A DNA stretch of 64,000 nucleotides, taken from contig QYRS01000007.1 in assembly GCA_006503535.1 (NCBI GenBank), positions 2,914,001-2,978,000 of the forward strand. The letters are read 5' to 3'. This DNA is from Arthrinium phaeospermum (Eukaryota; Ascomycota; Sordariomycetes; Amphisphaeriales; Apiosporaceae). Made by a program: the position numbers and the translations under genes. The notes beneath the pieces are model-generated. The model had not been told where the DNA came from and made no database searches. It saw nothing but the letters and a program-made list of their open reading frames with translations. Positions within the stretch are counted from its first letter, which is position 1. The number at the start of each line of letters is the position of its first letter. This document shows positions 21,056 through 32,500 of this stretch, in pieces.

Positions 21056-21815
21056 TTTGACGATTGCGCAGTGAATTCTCTTGGGAGTATGTAGTTTGCG
21101 CGTTCTGATGGCGATCAGTGAGGAATATGGGCGTGGCGGGAGGTGTTGTGGGATGGAAGGAGAGTTAGGTGGTTGGCAAATCTTGACAGTGTACCTACCA
21201 GATTTGAATAAAGTGGGACAGGAACGGTGACTTGCAAGTGACTGGGTCAATTATTTATTTTTGCATCTCTGCCATGCGATGTACCCATTGTTCCATCTTG
21301 ATTGGCATTCATATGAAGCCAGAATTCCAACCTGTCGAGCTTCTGTTGGAAAGGATTGATTCTACTCCGCTGCTACACACACCACAGGACAGAAACCACA
21401 CAGATTAACGTCAATAATAGTTATTCCAGTCATCAAGATTAATGCCAAGGTTGCATCTAGATAGAAGATAGGAAAACAGGATAGCGAGGAACCCGAAGCA
21501 GCACTGGAAACAGCCGAGTTGTAGGTTGCCACGCGAATTTAAGAGGACTGCAATTGGGATTTGTTTACAAGACAGACCATTGTACTCAGCGAACTCGCCC
21601 GAGGGGAGCCCCAATTCACTTTCAGTTCACCTATTGTGTACCCCACCAAAACAATCGAGCTGCGCGTGTGTGGACTTGGGCATCTGTTTTGCAGCGACCC
21701 AGTTGCGCATCCTCTCTCCAGCCTTTTCTCTTTCTGCAAGCACATCTCGATCGACCAAAACTGTGGAAACATCGCGCGTTCATCAAGCAACTGCACGTAT
21801 TTCATCAGTTTCATC
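21056..21815. promoter_or_regulatory. Divergent promoter region of zinc-knuckle paralogues 2 and 3
   Basis: 760 bp between two divergent ATGs with no supported gene. The left end carries the GATCGCC / ACGCGCAAAC / CTGCGCAA series shared with paralogue 1; the right end has ATCGCGCGTTC about 45 bp before the ATG. Confidence 0.45.
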
Positions 21816-22973
21816 ATGGCCGATAAGCAAGAGAGTATGCGCCCCAGCAGCATGATCGGCACCATCCTCGCCAACAACCGCAAGCGTGAGGCTGTCCAGG
21901 ATGGTGCTGATAACACCAACGTAAGAACCGATCAGCCCTTCAAGGGTATGGACCCAGCCAACCGGAATTTCTTCACGGATGTCCAAGGCCGCCTGCAGGG
22001 CAAGGCCGACACCGTGGAGCAGGCTGTGTCCTTGATCCACCGATACAGGGATGAGCAGCCCGATGGCAAGTTCCCCGCTGACACGACCATCATCATTTGC
22101 AAGAATGATCGGCAGCAGCTCGCTCGCTCGACACGATCCATCGATGACCAGTGCAAACCTACTCTGGCTTCGACATCGTCTACTATGGCCGTCAACGCCC
22201 CTCCTGTCCGTCCTCCTCCCAGCGAGATGATGGACGTCGACACGGAGGCGCCGGCCAAAAAGAATCGCAAGCGCAACAATCGCAACCATCGCGCCAAGAA
22301 GAACAAGAAGAAGAAGCCCGCTGTACCGCGCGAGCAGCGACTTTGTGGCTGGTGCGGCAAGCCCGGCCACGATGTTCTCGAATGTGCTGGCCCTCCCGCC
22401 GAGGATGGCTACATACATGCCTGCGGTCTGCACAACACCCGGGCTCACACCGGCGCCGAGTGCCGAAAGGCCGAGGACTGGGACATCGACCAGCGGTGGA
22501 ACTACCAGGTCCGCTGGCGACGCCATCTCCCTCCCTTGGCATACAAGGAGACCTGGGAGAAGGTGGCCTGGGACTACGTCCAGGAAACAGGCCTCAAACG
22601 TGTCGACAAGTCAGGTCCCCTGCCATTCACGGCGGGGTTCGTCAAGACCATTGACAAGACCACGTTCGAGGCCTATAACTACACCAAGGGATCTGCGGAG
22701 GGCCAACTCGGCAAAGAGGACGCCACGTCCTCGCTTGGGGTGTTCCTTTCGTGGGCTCCCAAGGTCTTCGCCCTGGCGAAGGACGATGGGGATACCAGTA
22801 CGGAGGATGCCGGCCAGACCCCCGAGGTCAGCGCCGCCCCCATGACGGAACCCGAAAACCTCCCAAAATTGCCAAAGGGAGACGATGAGCTACATTACAC
22901 GTACTTGTCATCCGAAGACAACATCCACAAGAACTGGGATGTTCTCAAGAGCTATTGTGATTATGAGGACTAA
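21816..22973 (+). CDS. Tandem zinc-knuckle protein, paralogue 3
   Basis: Intronless, 385 aa, start MADKQES at 21816 (the frame is open upstream to 21561 but without family sequence). N-terminal MIGTILANNRKREAVQDGAD, then NRNFFTDVQGRLQG and EQPDGKFPADTTIIICKNDRQQ, a lysine/arginine-rich stretch (AKKNRKRNNRNHRAKKNKKKK) that is a likely nuclear localisation signal, CCHC knuckle CGWCGKPGHDVLEC, second CHHC knuckle CGLHNTRAHTGAEC, then YKETWEKVAWDYVQ and PFTAGFVKTIDKTTFEAYNY. The tail is acidic. Binding to nucleic acid in the nucleus is inferred. Its 3' end faces array A, which begins about 860 bp further on. Confidence 0.77.
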   Translation: MADKQESMRPSSMIGTILANNRKREAVQDGADNTNVRTDQPFKGMDPANRNFFTDVQGRLQGKADTVEQAVSLIHRYRDEQPDGKFPADTTIIICKNDRQQLARSTRSIDDQCKPTLASTSSTMAVNAPPVRPPPSEMMDVDTEAPAKKNRKRNNRNHRAKKNKKKKPAVPREQRLCGWCGKPGHDVLECAGPPAEDGYIHACGLHNTRAHTGAECRKAEDWDIDQRWNYQVRWRRHLPPLAYKETWEKVAWDYVQETGLKRVDKSGPLPFTAGFVKTIDKTTFEAYNYTKGSAEGQLGKEDATSSLGVFLSWAPKVFALAKDDGDTSTEDAGQTPEVSAAPMTEPENLPKLPKGDDELHYTYLSSEDNIHKNWDVLKSYCDYED

Positions 22974-23830
22974 TCAGCTCTCTCGTTGAAGTTGTTGACA
23001 TGATGCATGGCTTGAGAGCACCCAGCTGCACTCGCCATCGCTACTCTGTATTTTTTCCGTTCTTGACTCGAGTGCCCTCACTCGTCAGGACTATCTACAG
23101 TTGGGCTCGAGGCTGACGACCATGTCGGCCTCGCCCTCATCGAGTTTTTTCATCCTCCGGGATTTTTCTCTTTTTTTTTTCTTTTGGAGTTCTAGGGAAG
23201 GGAAGGGGCGTTAATAATATTGATTTTCATGATAACTTGTCTTCGTTTCTGGTGCTCTATGTGCTGTGCTGTGCTGTCATGCTGTGTGCAACTTGTTGAC
23301 TGTGACACTCGTAGTAGGTGGCCCCAGACCACCACCTTAGATGTGTCAGTTTGCCAGGCTACCCATGATGAGAATGCAATATCCAGTAGAAGGCCTTCGC
23401 TAACCAAACTCACCCTCCAATTTCCAAGTCACCAGACCCGAAGAAGACATAGTGCGCGCGGCTCTCGACCCCGTAGCAAGTATCGTTCAGCCCGATCACC
23501 TAGTCACCGTAGACGTTGGTAGCAACGACGCACGCGAGCACATTCAATTGAAGTTGATGATACTCTAGGCGCAAGTCTCCCCAAAGGTCAAGCTGGTCAA
23601 CCGAGCTTGGTGCAGCCACCCCATCCCACAGCCAGTTTGGTGGTCCCATGCCAACAAAGTGGCGGCCAGCTTGATTTCCGACCGCCGCGTTTTGGACATC
23701 GTCCAAAAGCATCGTACATGTTACTGGAAATGGACACATGGCAGGTTTCGCAGCTTAATAATGTCAGCAAAGTTTCAGACCCTGATAGCTCGTGGTTCGG
23801 GCCTTCCAAGGCTTAGAAGGGGTGGATGCG
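22974..23830. other. Intergenic region before array A
   Basis: No gene recognised. Contains a T-rich run (23165-23185) in the probable 3' UTR of paralogue 3. Array A boxes start at 23832. Confidence 0.45.
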
Positions 23831-26370
23831 CCTTTATCCCTCCAGAACGCCAACTTGCATAGCTTACTCATATAGGATCCGATCAAGCCCAAGCCTCGCA
23901 GATATCTTCTGACGAGACTGCTTATGGTGTGGCATCAGTTTCAAATGAAAGGACCCAGCTCTGGTCAAGATATAGCCGATTAGCTCTTTATCCCTCCGGG
24001 TCGCAGCATAAAATGCGCGCTCTATCCCTGCCGCTTCCGCGATTCCGCTAGTACTCCCAATATAACCAAATCTAGGAACTAGGTGGAAGCCGATTAGAAA
24101 ATGCTCATGGCAAAGTTTCAAGTCATTTTGACCCAAGTTGCAGTAATTGCAGTGGTTCGCGTCTTTATCCCCGGGGTTTGTGTGTACCCGCCGCTTTATC
24201 CCTGGGTGTTGGGAACTCCAACAACTTTGGAATGCATCGGCCAACCCTTACCCAACTTGGCATAAAGGTATTGGATGACAGCAACAACTCCCTGCTTAGT
24301 CTTCCAACGGCTCAGTTGCCGCATGCGGCAGTGTTGGTCATGGTCAAGTATTCCAAATGATCGGTCAAGCTTCCTATCAGCACACAACGCCCAGTGACAA
24401 TATGTAAAAACGACATGTAAGCCAGCGTCCGTGCTGGAATACGAACTCTCATTAAATATATTTACAGGTGACGTTGCTTGGTGCCTTTCTCGCGGGTATC
24501 TGCAAACGTTTCAGGGCACAAGCGCTTTATCCCTCCTGCGTCCGCCTCAGATATCATGGGACGAAAGGGTTGGATCAACCAACGGTCATGCACCTCGATC
24601 GGATCCAACCCAAGGGGCTCATCCAGATTGGACATGCCGTGAAAGCATTTGGCGGTAGCACTTACATCCATTGGCCTGGTCCCGCCCATGTGGTTATCTG
24701 ATGTCTGATGTCCGGTGATGATTGGGAACACTTCCACGCGGCAACGACGCGTGAGAACTCCCAATTATGGCTGCGGACTGCAAGGAATTTATATCTCAAG
24801 GCTGGTGGGCAGCGGTGATGCGAGAGAGATGTTTTTTCTGGTGGCTACGGCGTTATCCCCCGGCGGCCCACCGGACTTTGGTGTGGCGCTGCCGCTTTAT
24901 CCCTGGCACTTGCAAACTCGGAATGCAAGCTTGTTATTGCTCGATAGAGCTGGAAACTCCTTATTCAGCTTATTTTGTGTCGTCCAATCATATGCATCAG
25001 TTTGGGGACCCTAGAAGCTTTTCGTCGTGGTATTTTCGAGATGTTGCTCTTTATCCCCCGGGTCGCCAGCCAAGTTTGGCGGGGCCCCGGCTCTTTATCC
25101 CTGACAGCTATTGACGGAGATTGCAGGCCTGGCATCGCCTTTGGGGACTAGAAACTTCGTGTACAGAGTTTTATACGTCGTACAATTGATCTGTAGCAGT
25201 TTGGGGACCCTAGAAGCCGGTCTTGGGTGTGCTTTTGAGATGTTGCTCTTTATCCCCCGGGTCGCCCGCTAGATTGTACGAGGCCCCTCCAACGCTTTAT
25301 CCCCGACCACCTTCCAACCCTGGGCAATTAATGGCTGGCCCAGTCGCACCTCAATTCACATACTCGAGTTGCATTTACTGCCTCATTCATGTTTCGGGGC
25401 GGACAGACAATGCTACGCTGGAGTTTTACCGCCTCGTCGCTTTATCCCGCCTGCTTCTAGGCTGGCTTCCAACTTCCAACCCCGACATCCTGGTACCTAT
25501 TCCTCTGAGGTCCCAGCAGCCAGACAAGCTGTTTCTGGGTACTGGGGCCCACATCCGGAGCTATGCGGGTGTTTATGGTCCCACCCCGAGCTTCTCTGCT
25601 GAGATCTACAGCGATGACCGCTTTATCCCCAGAAGCATTGCGGTAACTGTCGGGCGATCCAAGCTGGGCGGATTGAGTTGAAGTTTTGACAGCACCTTCT
25701 TCTCAGGTGAAGTATTGGATTGACAAAGTCTCGTTGCGATCGGATGCAGGCCGGCTGAGATCTGAACTGGTGCGCGCTTTATCCCTGGACCATGTAGCCG
25801 TGACCTGGTCGCTTTATCCCCACGCTACTCAATCATTCCAAAGCCCAGCCAACACGGCTTCGACGGCAATGCAACTTATCCAGTCGCGTCGTAGAGGCTA
25901 CAAATGTATTCTGTTCAATTTTTAGCTTATTCGCCGTCAGACCGGGCAAGTTGTGGCTGTTCGGCGCTTTATCCCTGGAGCAGGCATACTAATTTGGTGG
26001 GAGGCGGGCGACTTTATATCCACGACATTCAATCGACGGTTCTTCAGCCCAACCAAAGCAGATGAGACTGAAACTTGGTAGGCGCCTTCTGCGCAGTGTC
26101 AGGCAGGTTCTGCGAAATTTATAGCATATTTCAAGTTGGTTCGGTGAAGTTGTGGCTGTTGCAGCTCTTTATCTCTCGGCCCCCCACCCAAGTTTGTATG
26201 GTGCCTCGCCGCTTTATCCCCCGACAACACCAACAGCCGTAGAAAGCCGAAAATGACGTCTTTAGGGACGAAACTCGGGCAGTACAGGCCGATCGGTGGA
26301 TCGCCGCAATTTGAGCCGGATCGGTGGGCATTCGCGCCCGCCGCCGTGGCGGCCGTCATTATCCCGCACG
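23830..26370 (+). repeat. Array A: diverged repeat with CTTTATCCC boxes in pairs
   Basis: The 9-mer CTTTATCCC occurs 15 or more times, always in this orientation (for example 23832, 23986, 24163, 24194, 24535, 24895, 25049, 25093, 25248, 25295, 25440, 25621, 25777, 25812, 25977, 26212), plus near-matches (24020, 24852, 26012, 26166, 26358). Boxes tend to come as pairs 31-47 bp apart, and the step from the second box of a pair to the next pair is often 154-156 bp (24901 to 25055, 25099 to 25254 and 26018 to 26172, measured at the first C of the box). Before several boxes lie AGTTTGG at 56-57 bp and GAGATRT at about 15 bp. Between the boxes the sequence is mostly not alignable. No coding frame spans the region. 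It looks like an old tandem repeat in which only short boxes have been kept. Confidence 0.8.
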
Positions 26371-26537
26371 TACTTACACCGGGTTATAGGCCAGATGCAG
26401 CTCCTCACCCTTTTCAATCGCCGAGCATCATCAACTTTCACGTTTAATACCATGTCCCTGAGTATGTCAAAGTCCGACCCCAAAATCCAGTTGCATTGCC
26501 ATTCCTAAAATAAATTTTATAGACCCCTCCCCCTCCC

Positions 26538-27935
26538 CTAAAGACCTTCCATTGGCTCACGCTGCATCGCCTGCAGGACCTTCCGTCCCTCCTCTATCCT
26601 CTTCTCCACCTGTCGGATGGCCTTTTCGCCGGCCAGCACCGTATTGGCAGTGCGGTTGCGAGCGTCCTCCACGGCCTGCATTTTATTGCGGAGGTCGTCG
26701 TCACTGACAGAAAAGATCTGGTCCAGCGCCCGCTGGAGCTGGGCAGACTCGCTGAGCGAGCACGAGTGCTTCAGGTTGTCCAGGAACCAGTCGCGCCGGT
26801 TGACCTCGTTGCGGGTCTCTTTAAAGATGGCGTCTGTTGGCAGGGGCTTGACTTCATTCTTGGCACCAGGATCGTGCACGTTGAGTCCCGCCATCGAGAC
26901 CAAGGCGCTGGCTAGGATGGTGCCCAAGACCTCGCCCCGGTTGATCTGGCTCACTTGCCAGGCTTTGGTCAAGGGCACGAAGACCTGTTGAGGCTCCAGG
27001 CCCATGAACTTGATGCAGGACATCAGGAGGCCGTACAGGTTAGCCCCGCTGTTGAAACCTGTCATGTTGGGACGACAGTCCAACTTACGCGTCTGCAGCT
27101 CGTTGCTGCTGCCAATGAGGAGGGGAGATTGGATTTGCGGCTCGCTGGGACTCGCGCCGTGCATCAGCCGTCGCTCGAACATGGAAACGAGGGCATGGAT
27201 GCCTCCGGCCACGCTGCTGGAAAACCGAGGGCGATGAGTATCCTGCGACATTTCTCCTTCCGAGGCTTCTCTGCCGACATGAGCAGCAGTGTCATTCTCA
27301 GCCTCAATCTCGGCTTGCATATCTGACGTAGGAGTGACTCGGCCCGCGAGCGGGTACTGGCTGTCGATCTCCATAGCCCAGGCCAGGTCGGCAGTCTGCC
27401 GCTGGTTCAGCTGGAGTTGGTCAAAGACGTCCCCACTTCTAGCATCCCAAGCAGCGCAGCCGGCAGCGTACGTTTGCAGGATGTTGATCAAAGCGCGAAT
27501 CTCGGTGGCAGTGAGGAACTTGCCATTTCGACCGTTGATGGCGATGCCGACGGCGTAAGCCCCAGGGCCATGTTCGCTGTATACGTCCGACCAGGCGCCG
27601 GACTGCTCGTCATGGAACTCGTACGCCACGGTACCCATGCACAATGATCGCAGCACCCGGGGATGAAGGGTGTGCAGCAGCAGGAATGTGGATTCATCTG
27701 CCATGTCATCTTCATGGACGACTTTGGCGATGGTGTCGTCGACCAGGATCAGGGATTGCCTGTCACACATGTCGCGCGCCATCTGCTTGACCACGTCCCA
27801 TACGTCCTCATACGACCGCTGGGGATCATCGAGAATCTCAACCAGCTCGATTGCGAGGCTGGAGAGAACGGGCAAAGTGCCCGATCTGACTGGCAGAATC
27901 GGATCGCTCATCGTTTCTTCTTGGGCTCTTTGCAT
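26538..27935 (-). CDS. Unrecognised 465-aa protein of the island
   Basis: Intronless, from ATG 27935 (MQRAQEET; MSDP at 27911 is an alternative start and the one that aligns with the decayed copy). The upstream open frame to 28076 has no clear features. The protein is soluble, with mixed alpha character: VDDTIAKVVHEDDMADESTFLLLHTLHP, AYAVGIAINGRNGKFLTATEIRALINILQTYAAGC, a variable acidic middle, then ANLYGLLMSCIKFMGLEP and a C-terminal coiled-coil-like helix (RNRTANTVLAGEKAIRQVEKRIEEGRKVLQAM). No known domain or catalytic motif was recognised. A truncated copy lies at 19720-20045, showing that the gene has been duplicated together with zinc-knuckle genes. It lies between the two arrays, with its 3' end next to array A. 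Confidence 0.7.
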   Translation of the reverse strand: MQRAQEETMSDPILPVRSGTLPVLSSLAIELVEILDDPQRSYEDVWDVVKQMARDMCDRQSLILVDDTIAKVVHEDDMADESTFLLLHTLHPRVLRSLCMGTVAYEFHDEQSGAWSDVYSEHGPGAYAVGIAINGRNGKFLTATEIRALINILQTYAAGCAAWDARSGDVFDQLQLNQRQTADLAWAMEIDSQYPLAGRVTPTSDMQAEIEAENDTAAHVGREASEGEMSQDTHRPRFSSSVAGGIHALVSMFERRLMHGASPSEPQIQSPLLIGSSNELQTRKLDCRPNMTGFNSGANLYGLLMSCIKFMGLEPQQVFVPLTKAWQVSQINRGEVLGTILASALVSMAGLNVHDPGAKNEVKPLPTDAIFKETRNEVNRRDWFLDNLKHSCSLSESAQLQRALDQIFSVSDDDLRNKMQAVEDARNRTANTVLAGEKAIRQVEKRIEEGRKVLQAMQREPMEGL

Positions 27936-28610
27936 TGATGCAGCTGAGTGTTGTGAAGAGATGCGTGCTAGATGAACTGCGATGGTCAGAATGGGGATTT
28001 TGTTTGCGAAACGATCGAACAGGCGATGTTTTTCCCATTGACAAACGCGTGGTAAGGTTGTGGGGCCGTAGCTCATTCTCTACGTGATAGACACATATCC
28101 ATCACCTGGTGTGGGCAGAAAGTGGGGACCGGTGATGCTGGCTGGTGGGAGGATGTGTGCATGTAGACGCTGGGAGCAAGCATGAAGTAACGTTTTCCGT
28201 ATGTGGAAAGAATGCTAAGGATTCATTCTACAAAGGCGGCAGACGAGGTCTCTCTACGATAGTAGCACTGGATTCAAAGAAACAAGAGGTATTCAATCAA
28301 ACAGCGCCCTCCTGACTGCCTGCCAACTTTCCTCGTTAGTTGGTTCATCATGGCGATGGTAGCCCAGGTTGGCTCCTAGGTGGTTCTGAGACCTTCCATT
28401 TTGAAGACCGTTTCCCACCCCTCTGTCCCTCTCAAGCTCGGTGATCCACGGTTCTACTTGCCATCGTCCAGCTTGCGGAAGAAAACATCAGACTGACTAT
28501 TATAAGACTAAAACTTGTTTGAGATTGATTTGTACATAAGTGAATTCCGGAGCAGCTCGTTCATTTCTAGCTAACCTTTCATCTCCTCCTGCAGCATCCC
28601 AACTCCACCA
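27936..28610. other. Intergenic region, no gene seen
   Basis: Promoter side of the 465-aa gene and upstream of a small decayed gene. No box of either array found. Confidence 0.45.
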
Positions 28611-28979
28611 TGTCGGCCCGTGAGTTGCGTTCCCGAGCCCCGCGCTCGCAAGTGCCAGCCGCCGCGGTTGATCCAAACCCAAGACGATAGCAGGCCCCGG
28701 CCGCTGCTGCCCCTGCCGCCCCCGTCGCCGACGCCGCCGCCCTTTCCAATCCCGCCGATCCTGCCGATGCCGATGCCGACCCCGCCGAGGTCCCGGGCCC
28801 CCCGAAGACGGCGACGGGGAAACCATCGCCGATCTCCCGCGAGACCAGAAGCCCCGCGAAAACACGGACTCGGCCATCAAGAAGGAGGCATCGCTGAACG
28901 CCCACTTCCGTAACCTCACCAAAGAGATGCGGCCACCCTGGTCACCAGGCACCTGGAGAACCAACGGCTACCATAGTAG
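28611..28979 (+). pseudogene. Small decayed gene with Pro/Ala-rich start and KKEASLNAHFRNLTKEM motif
   Basis: An ATG at 28611 is followed by a GTGAGT donor and a TAG acceptor near 28689. The next frame reads an Ala/Pro/Asp-rich stretch, then shifts at a C run near 28800 to a frame with DLPRDQKPRENTDSAIKKEA and LNAHFRNLTKEM, and shifts again near 28930 to one with ATLVTRHLENQRL and a stop. Three successive frames each look coding and together would make one small protein, so two frameshifts are inferred. The family is not recognised. It is unlike the neighbouring island genes and has an intron. Confidence 0.45.
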
Positions 28980-29550
28980 AGCGGCCTTGGTATCTTTCTG
29001 TTGGTGGCCGTGATGAATACTATTCTTGTACCGACGATTATGATAGTCTGTAACAATGTGTATCTGTGACCTCACATATTGTATGTGTTGAAGCCAATAT
29101 ATGGATGTGAATGTATGACGCCTGGCTCTTTGTCCAAAAACCGTGATTCCATTACGGCAGCGCATGTGCTCTGTAAAGCTCAAGGCGTCCCGCCTCGGAA
29201 AGGAAAGGGAAAGTTGGCAACGGCTGATAGCTGTGGGCTAGCGTTAGGTTGCGCTTGAGTTTATGCGCTGTCTGTTTGTGAAGATACAGTAGCCATGTTG
29301 AAAAGGTTAGATACTGGGGTTGGAATTGGCGGCTTGAAGTGCCTGTTCCATCCACGCCCTCTGATTCTGGCCACGGGGGAAAATGCTACTTGGTATGTTG
29401 TGATATGCTGACATCGGAGTTTGCAAATGGGAGCTTGCCAAACACAGCTATCTGAGCTTTCGAATGGCGGTCGTCATCTGGTAGTCGCTGAGCCGAGACC
29501 CGAGATGCATAGTGGCATGGGGAGTAGGAACCAGTCACAACAATATGTGT
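28980..29550. other. Intergenic region before array B
   Basis: AT-richer than its surroundings; no gene or box seen. Confidence 0.4.
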
Positions 29551-32500
29551 GCGACCCAGTACCCCCTTGGTGCTCGGGACCCAACCTGAGACCCAGAAGA
29601 ACACGCAGCAGCGTCAAAGTCAGTACATACTTTAAATGAGTGGATTTGCCGCTGCTAGCGAAGTTCTAAGTCAGTTGGGGCCTTGGTGGCTAGGCTAGTC
29701 CTGTCGAGATCCTCCTACCCTCCGCCAAATTCATATTAGACACTACCATGTCTAGCCCACGTCGACGCTTCACACGCACCGGGACCCAGAGACTTGAACT
29801 CTAGCGAGACAGCTTGCAGCGGTGATTGCAATCTTCCGTGCAGGTTCCCAGTTCAACTGCATATTGGCTGTCGACTTGTCTATATCTAGATCCTTTTACC
29901 CCCTGATCAACGAAGGATAATGTCCCAGCTAGACGACATCAGAATGAATTCACATCTTGCCAACCGCTTTGGAACACCCTTTTGTAGCCCAAGAGGCGAT
30001 TTCAAGTCCATTAAACGTGTATCCGCGGGGAAATTCAGGTCCGAAACCTTCTACCCCCCAGACGAGTGGAAAGCTAACACTGGAATCAAACCAAGGCGCA
30101 TCCACTCCCAGCTTTGCCCCTCGCCTTCCCATACTCAAATGAATGCCAAGTGTGAGTTTCGGTCTAATTGCAGGCTTCCTTGGCGAGATATGCATGTTGA
30201 GATCCTTCTACCCCCTGGGTGCTCGGAAGCTGACAACACATTGAATTGACGACGGGACAAGACGAGACTTTGGCTGCGGGCAGTTTACCACACGTCTGAG
30301 CTGCATATGAAGTTTGGCAGCTATCGAACGCTTGGCTGCTGATATATCCATATCGAAACCTTCTACCCCCTACTTTATTTGGGGAAAGGCGCCTTCTACC
30401 CTCATTGCATCCCGAGCGATATACCTTCCCCAGTGACTTATATTTTCGCTCTAAAGTGCGGCCTGGGTCTCTCTGCCATCATATTTATCTGCTAACCTAG
30501 TTTGGTAGCTTCGGGACGGATGTAGCTCGAGATATCTTCCCCCTCGTCTTCTACCCCCTCCCTATTATATGGTCCTGGCCCACTTGGATCTGCCAACCCA
30601 TGCGTAAGTGCGCTCTCTAAGCTTGATGCACTTTATTGCTAGGTCCTCTGGGTCTCCTGCCGAACTGCTGACAGAATCTCCGTGGCAGGGGCCAACGATG
30701 TTCATAGTCCGACAATTCGGTGTCTTCCACCCCCGCCATTGACGCTGAGTGTGCGTTCACAATAACCATTACCAATGGATTCCCGGCTGTCCTGCCGTGT
30801 TGTGGAGACATATACAAGCTAGTTTAAGTAGCTGCCGGGTCTATTTCCTTTGCCGCGGCTCGACTTCTGCCTTTTCAATCCTCCTACCCCCGGGATGCAC
30901 CATGGCCGATGGACCTCGAAAACGGGCAGAATTACACCCCGTCTTCTGCCAACAGCATTCTTCGGTCCAGCGCCACGCACTGACCAAGTTTGGTGGCGTT
31001 CTCGAGCGTGGTTCTGGAGATACAAGCTTAGCAACCTTCTACCCCCTAGATGTACCACCACGCATACCTACCGAAGGCGTCGAGCCTAGAGTCTACGACC
31101 TCTGCTGTGGCCTATGCAGTACAACAGATACTCCTTGGCTGAATTTGAAGTTGATACCTCTTCATTTGCCCGAGATATAAGTCTTGAGGTCTTCTACCCC
31201 CTGAGATGCATTTGCCAATAGCTCTGCCCATAAGCAACCTATGCGGGCAAGACTTGGCACATGCGTCAAACCTAATATAAGCTATCAGCTAATACAATCT
31301 CGGCGGGGTCGCATTCAGATCGTCGTCGTTGGTTCCCGCTCCCCATTTCCCACTCCCCATAACCCACCCGGCATCTCGGGACAGCGACTGTCGCGAACAA
31401 CCCTTTGGAATATGGTGACTGCTAGATGGCCACCGCCATCGGAATGCTTAGGCAGTCTGCTTTGCCAAGCTCTCATTTTCCAACTCTCATCATTATTGAT
31501 GCTGCCACCAACAGGGCAGCACATATCAGCTGACATCCTCGACCACGACAACAACAAGAGGGGGTGAATCAGGCACTTCCATTTGGGTGTATCTACAACA
31601 TGGGAAGCTTGCCAGGCAGCCATTGTACACAAGCAACATGGTCGCCCCATCACTCAGTCCACTGCGTTGTATGGGCCGCGGACCCAGGGGGTCGAAGGTG
31701 CCAGAGCGAATAGCAAGTGCAAATGGGCAGCCATCGCTCTGAAACTTGGTATGCGCTCTCCCATTAGCAAGGAAACGTTGGAAATCTATTCTTAGGTTGA
31801 TTAGACCCTGTTGTGGTGGGTTGTGCATGGTAAGGTTATTAGGGGGTAGGAGACTGAAATGGGGATAAATGACCAACCGAGCGGCGGGCACGCCTGCCGC
31901 TTGGCTCATACCTCTCAAAAGACGTTTTTGCCTCGTAGAACAAGTTTCGGGCAAGTGAGAGACCTATTTGTTAAGATATCCGCGGTGTAATATACAGGGG
32001 GTAGAAGGATTGGTCAATATGTTGCACGCCTCTCAGTGACTAGAATGTGATAATCTTTGGTACATGACCTCTCCCATTACCTGGCTCTTCGAGCCCAACA
32101 GCCGCTTGGCTCCCTCTTGCGGTCTAGAATGGCGCTCATGCAATGACTTGAGCGGATGTGACAGGACGATGGGCCGAACGGTTTGACATGCCGCTGGGCT
32201 CGCCGTGTCGAATATATCTCACCAATGGACTGTACGGGTCATTCGTAGCTGATGATGTCAATCATCCCGTCGCCAACGCTTTTGCAGTCATGTCATTTGC
32301 CATTCACATGTCAGGGGGTAGAACGCTGACAATCACACACAAGGTGGGGATAGAAGGATCAACAGCCTATGCCCCGGACACCAGGCGTTGGACACAAGAA
32401 AGAAGACATTCATCAGATGCGCCATGCCCGGAAGAGCCTGGGAACATGTTTTGGTAATTCCCCGGGCGAAATGGGGCCAGTTCTATCTGTTTGAAGGACA

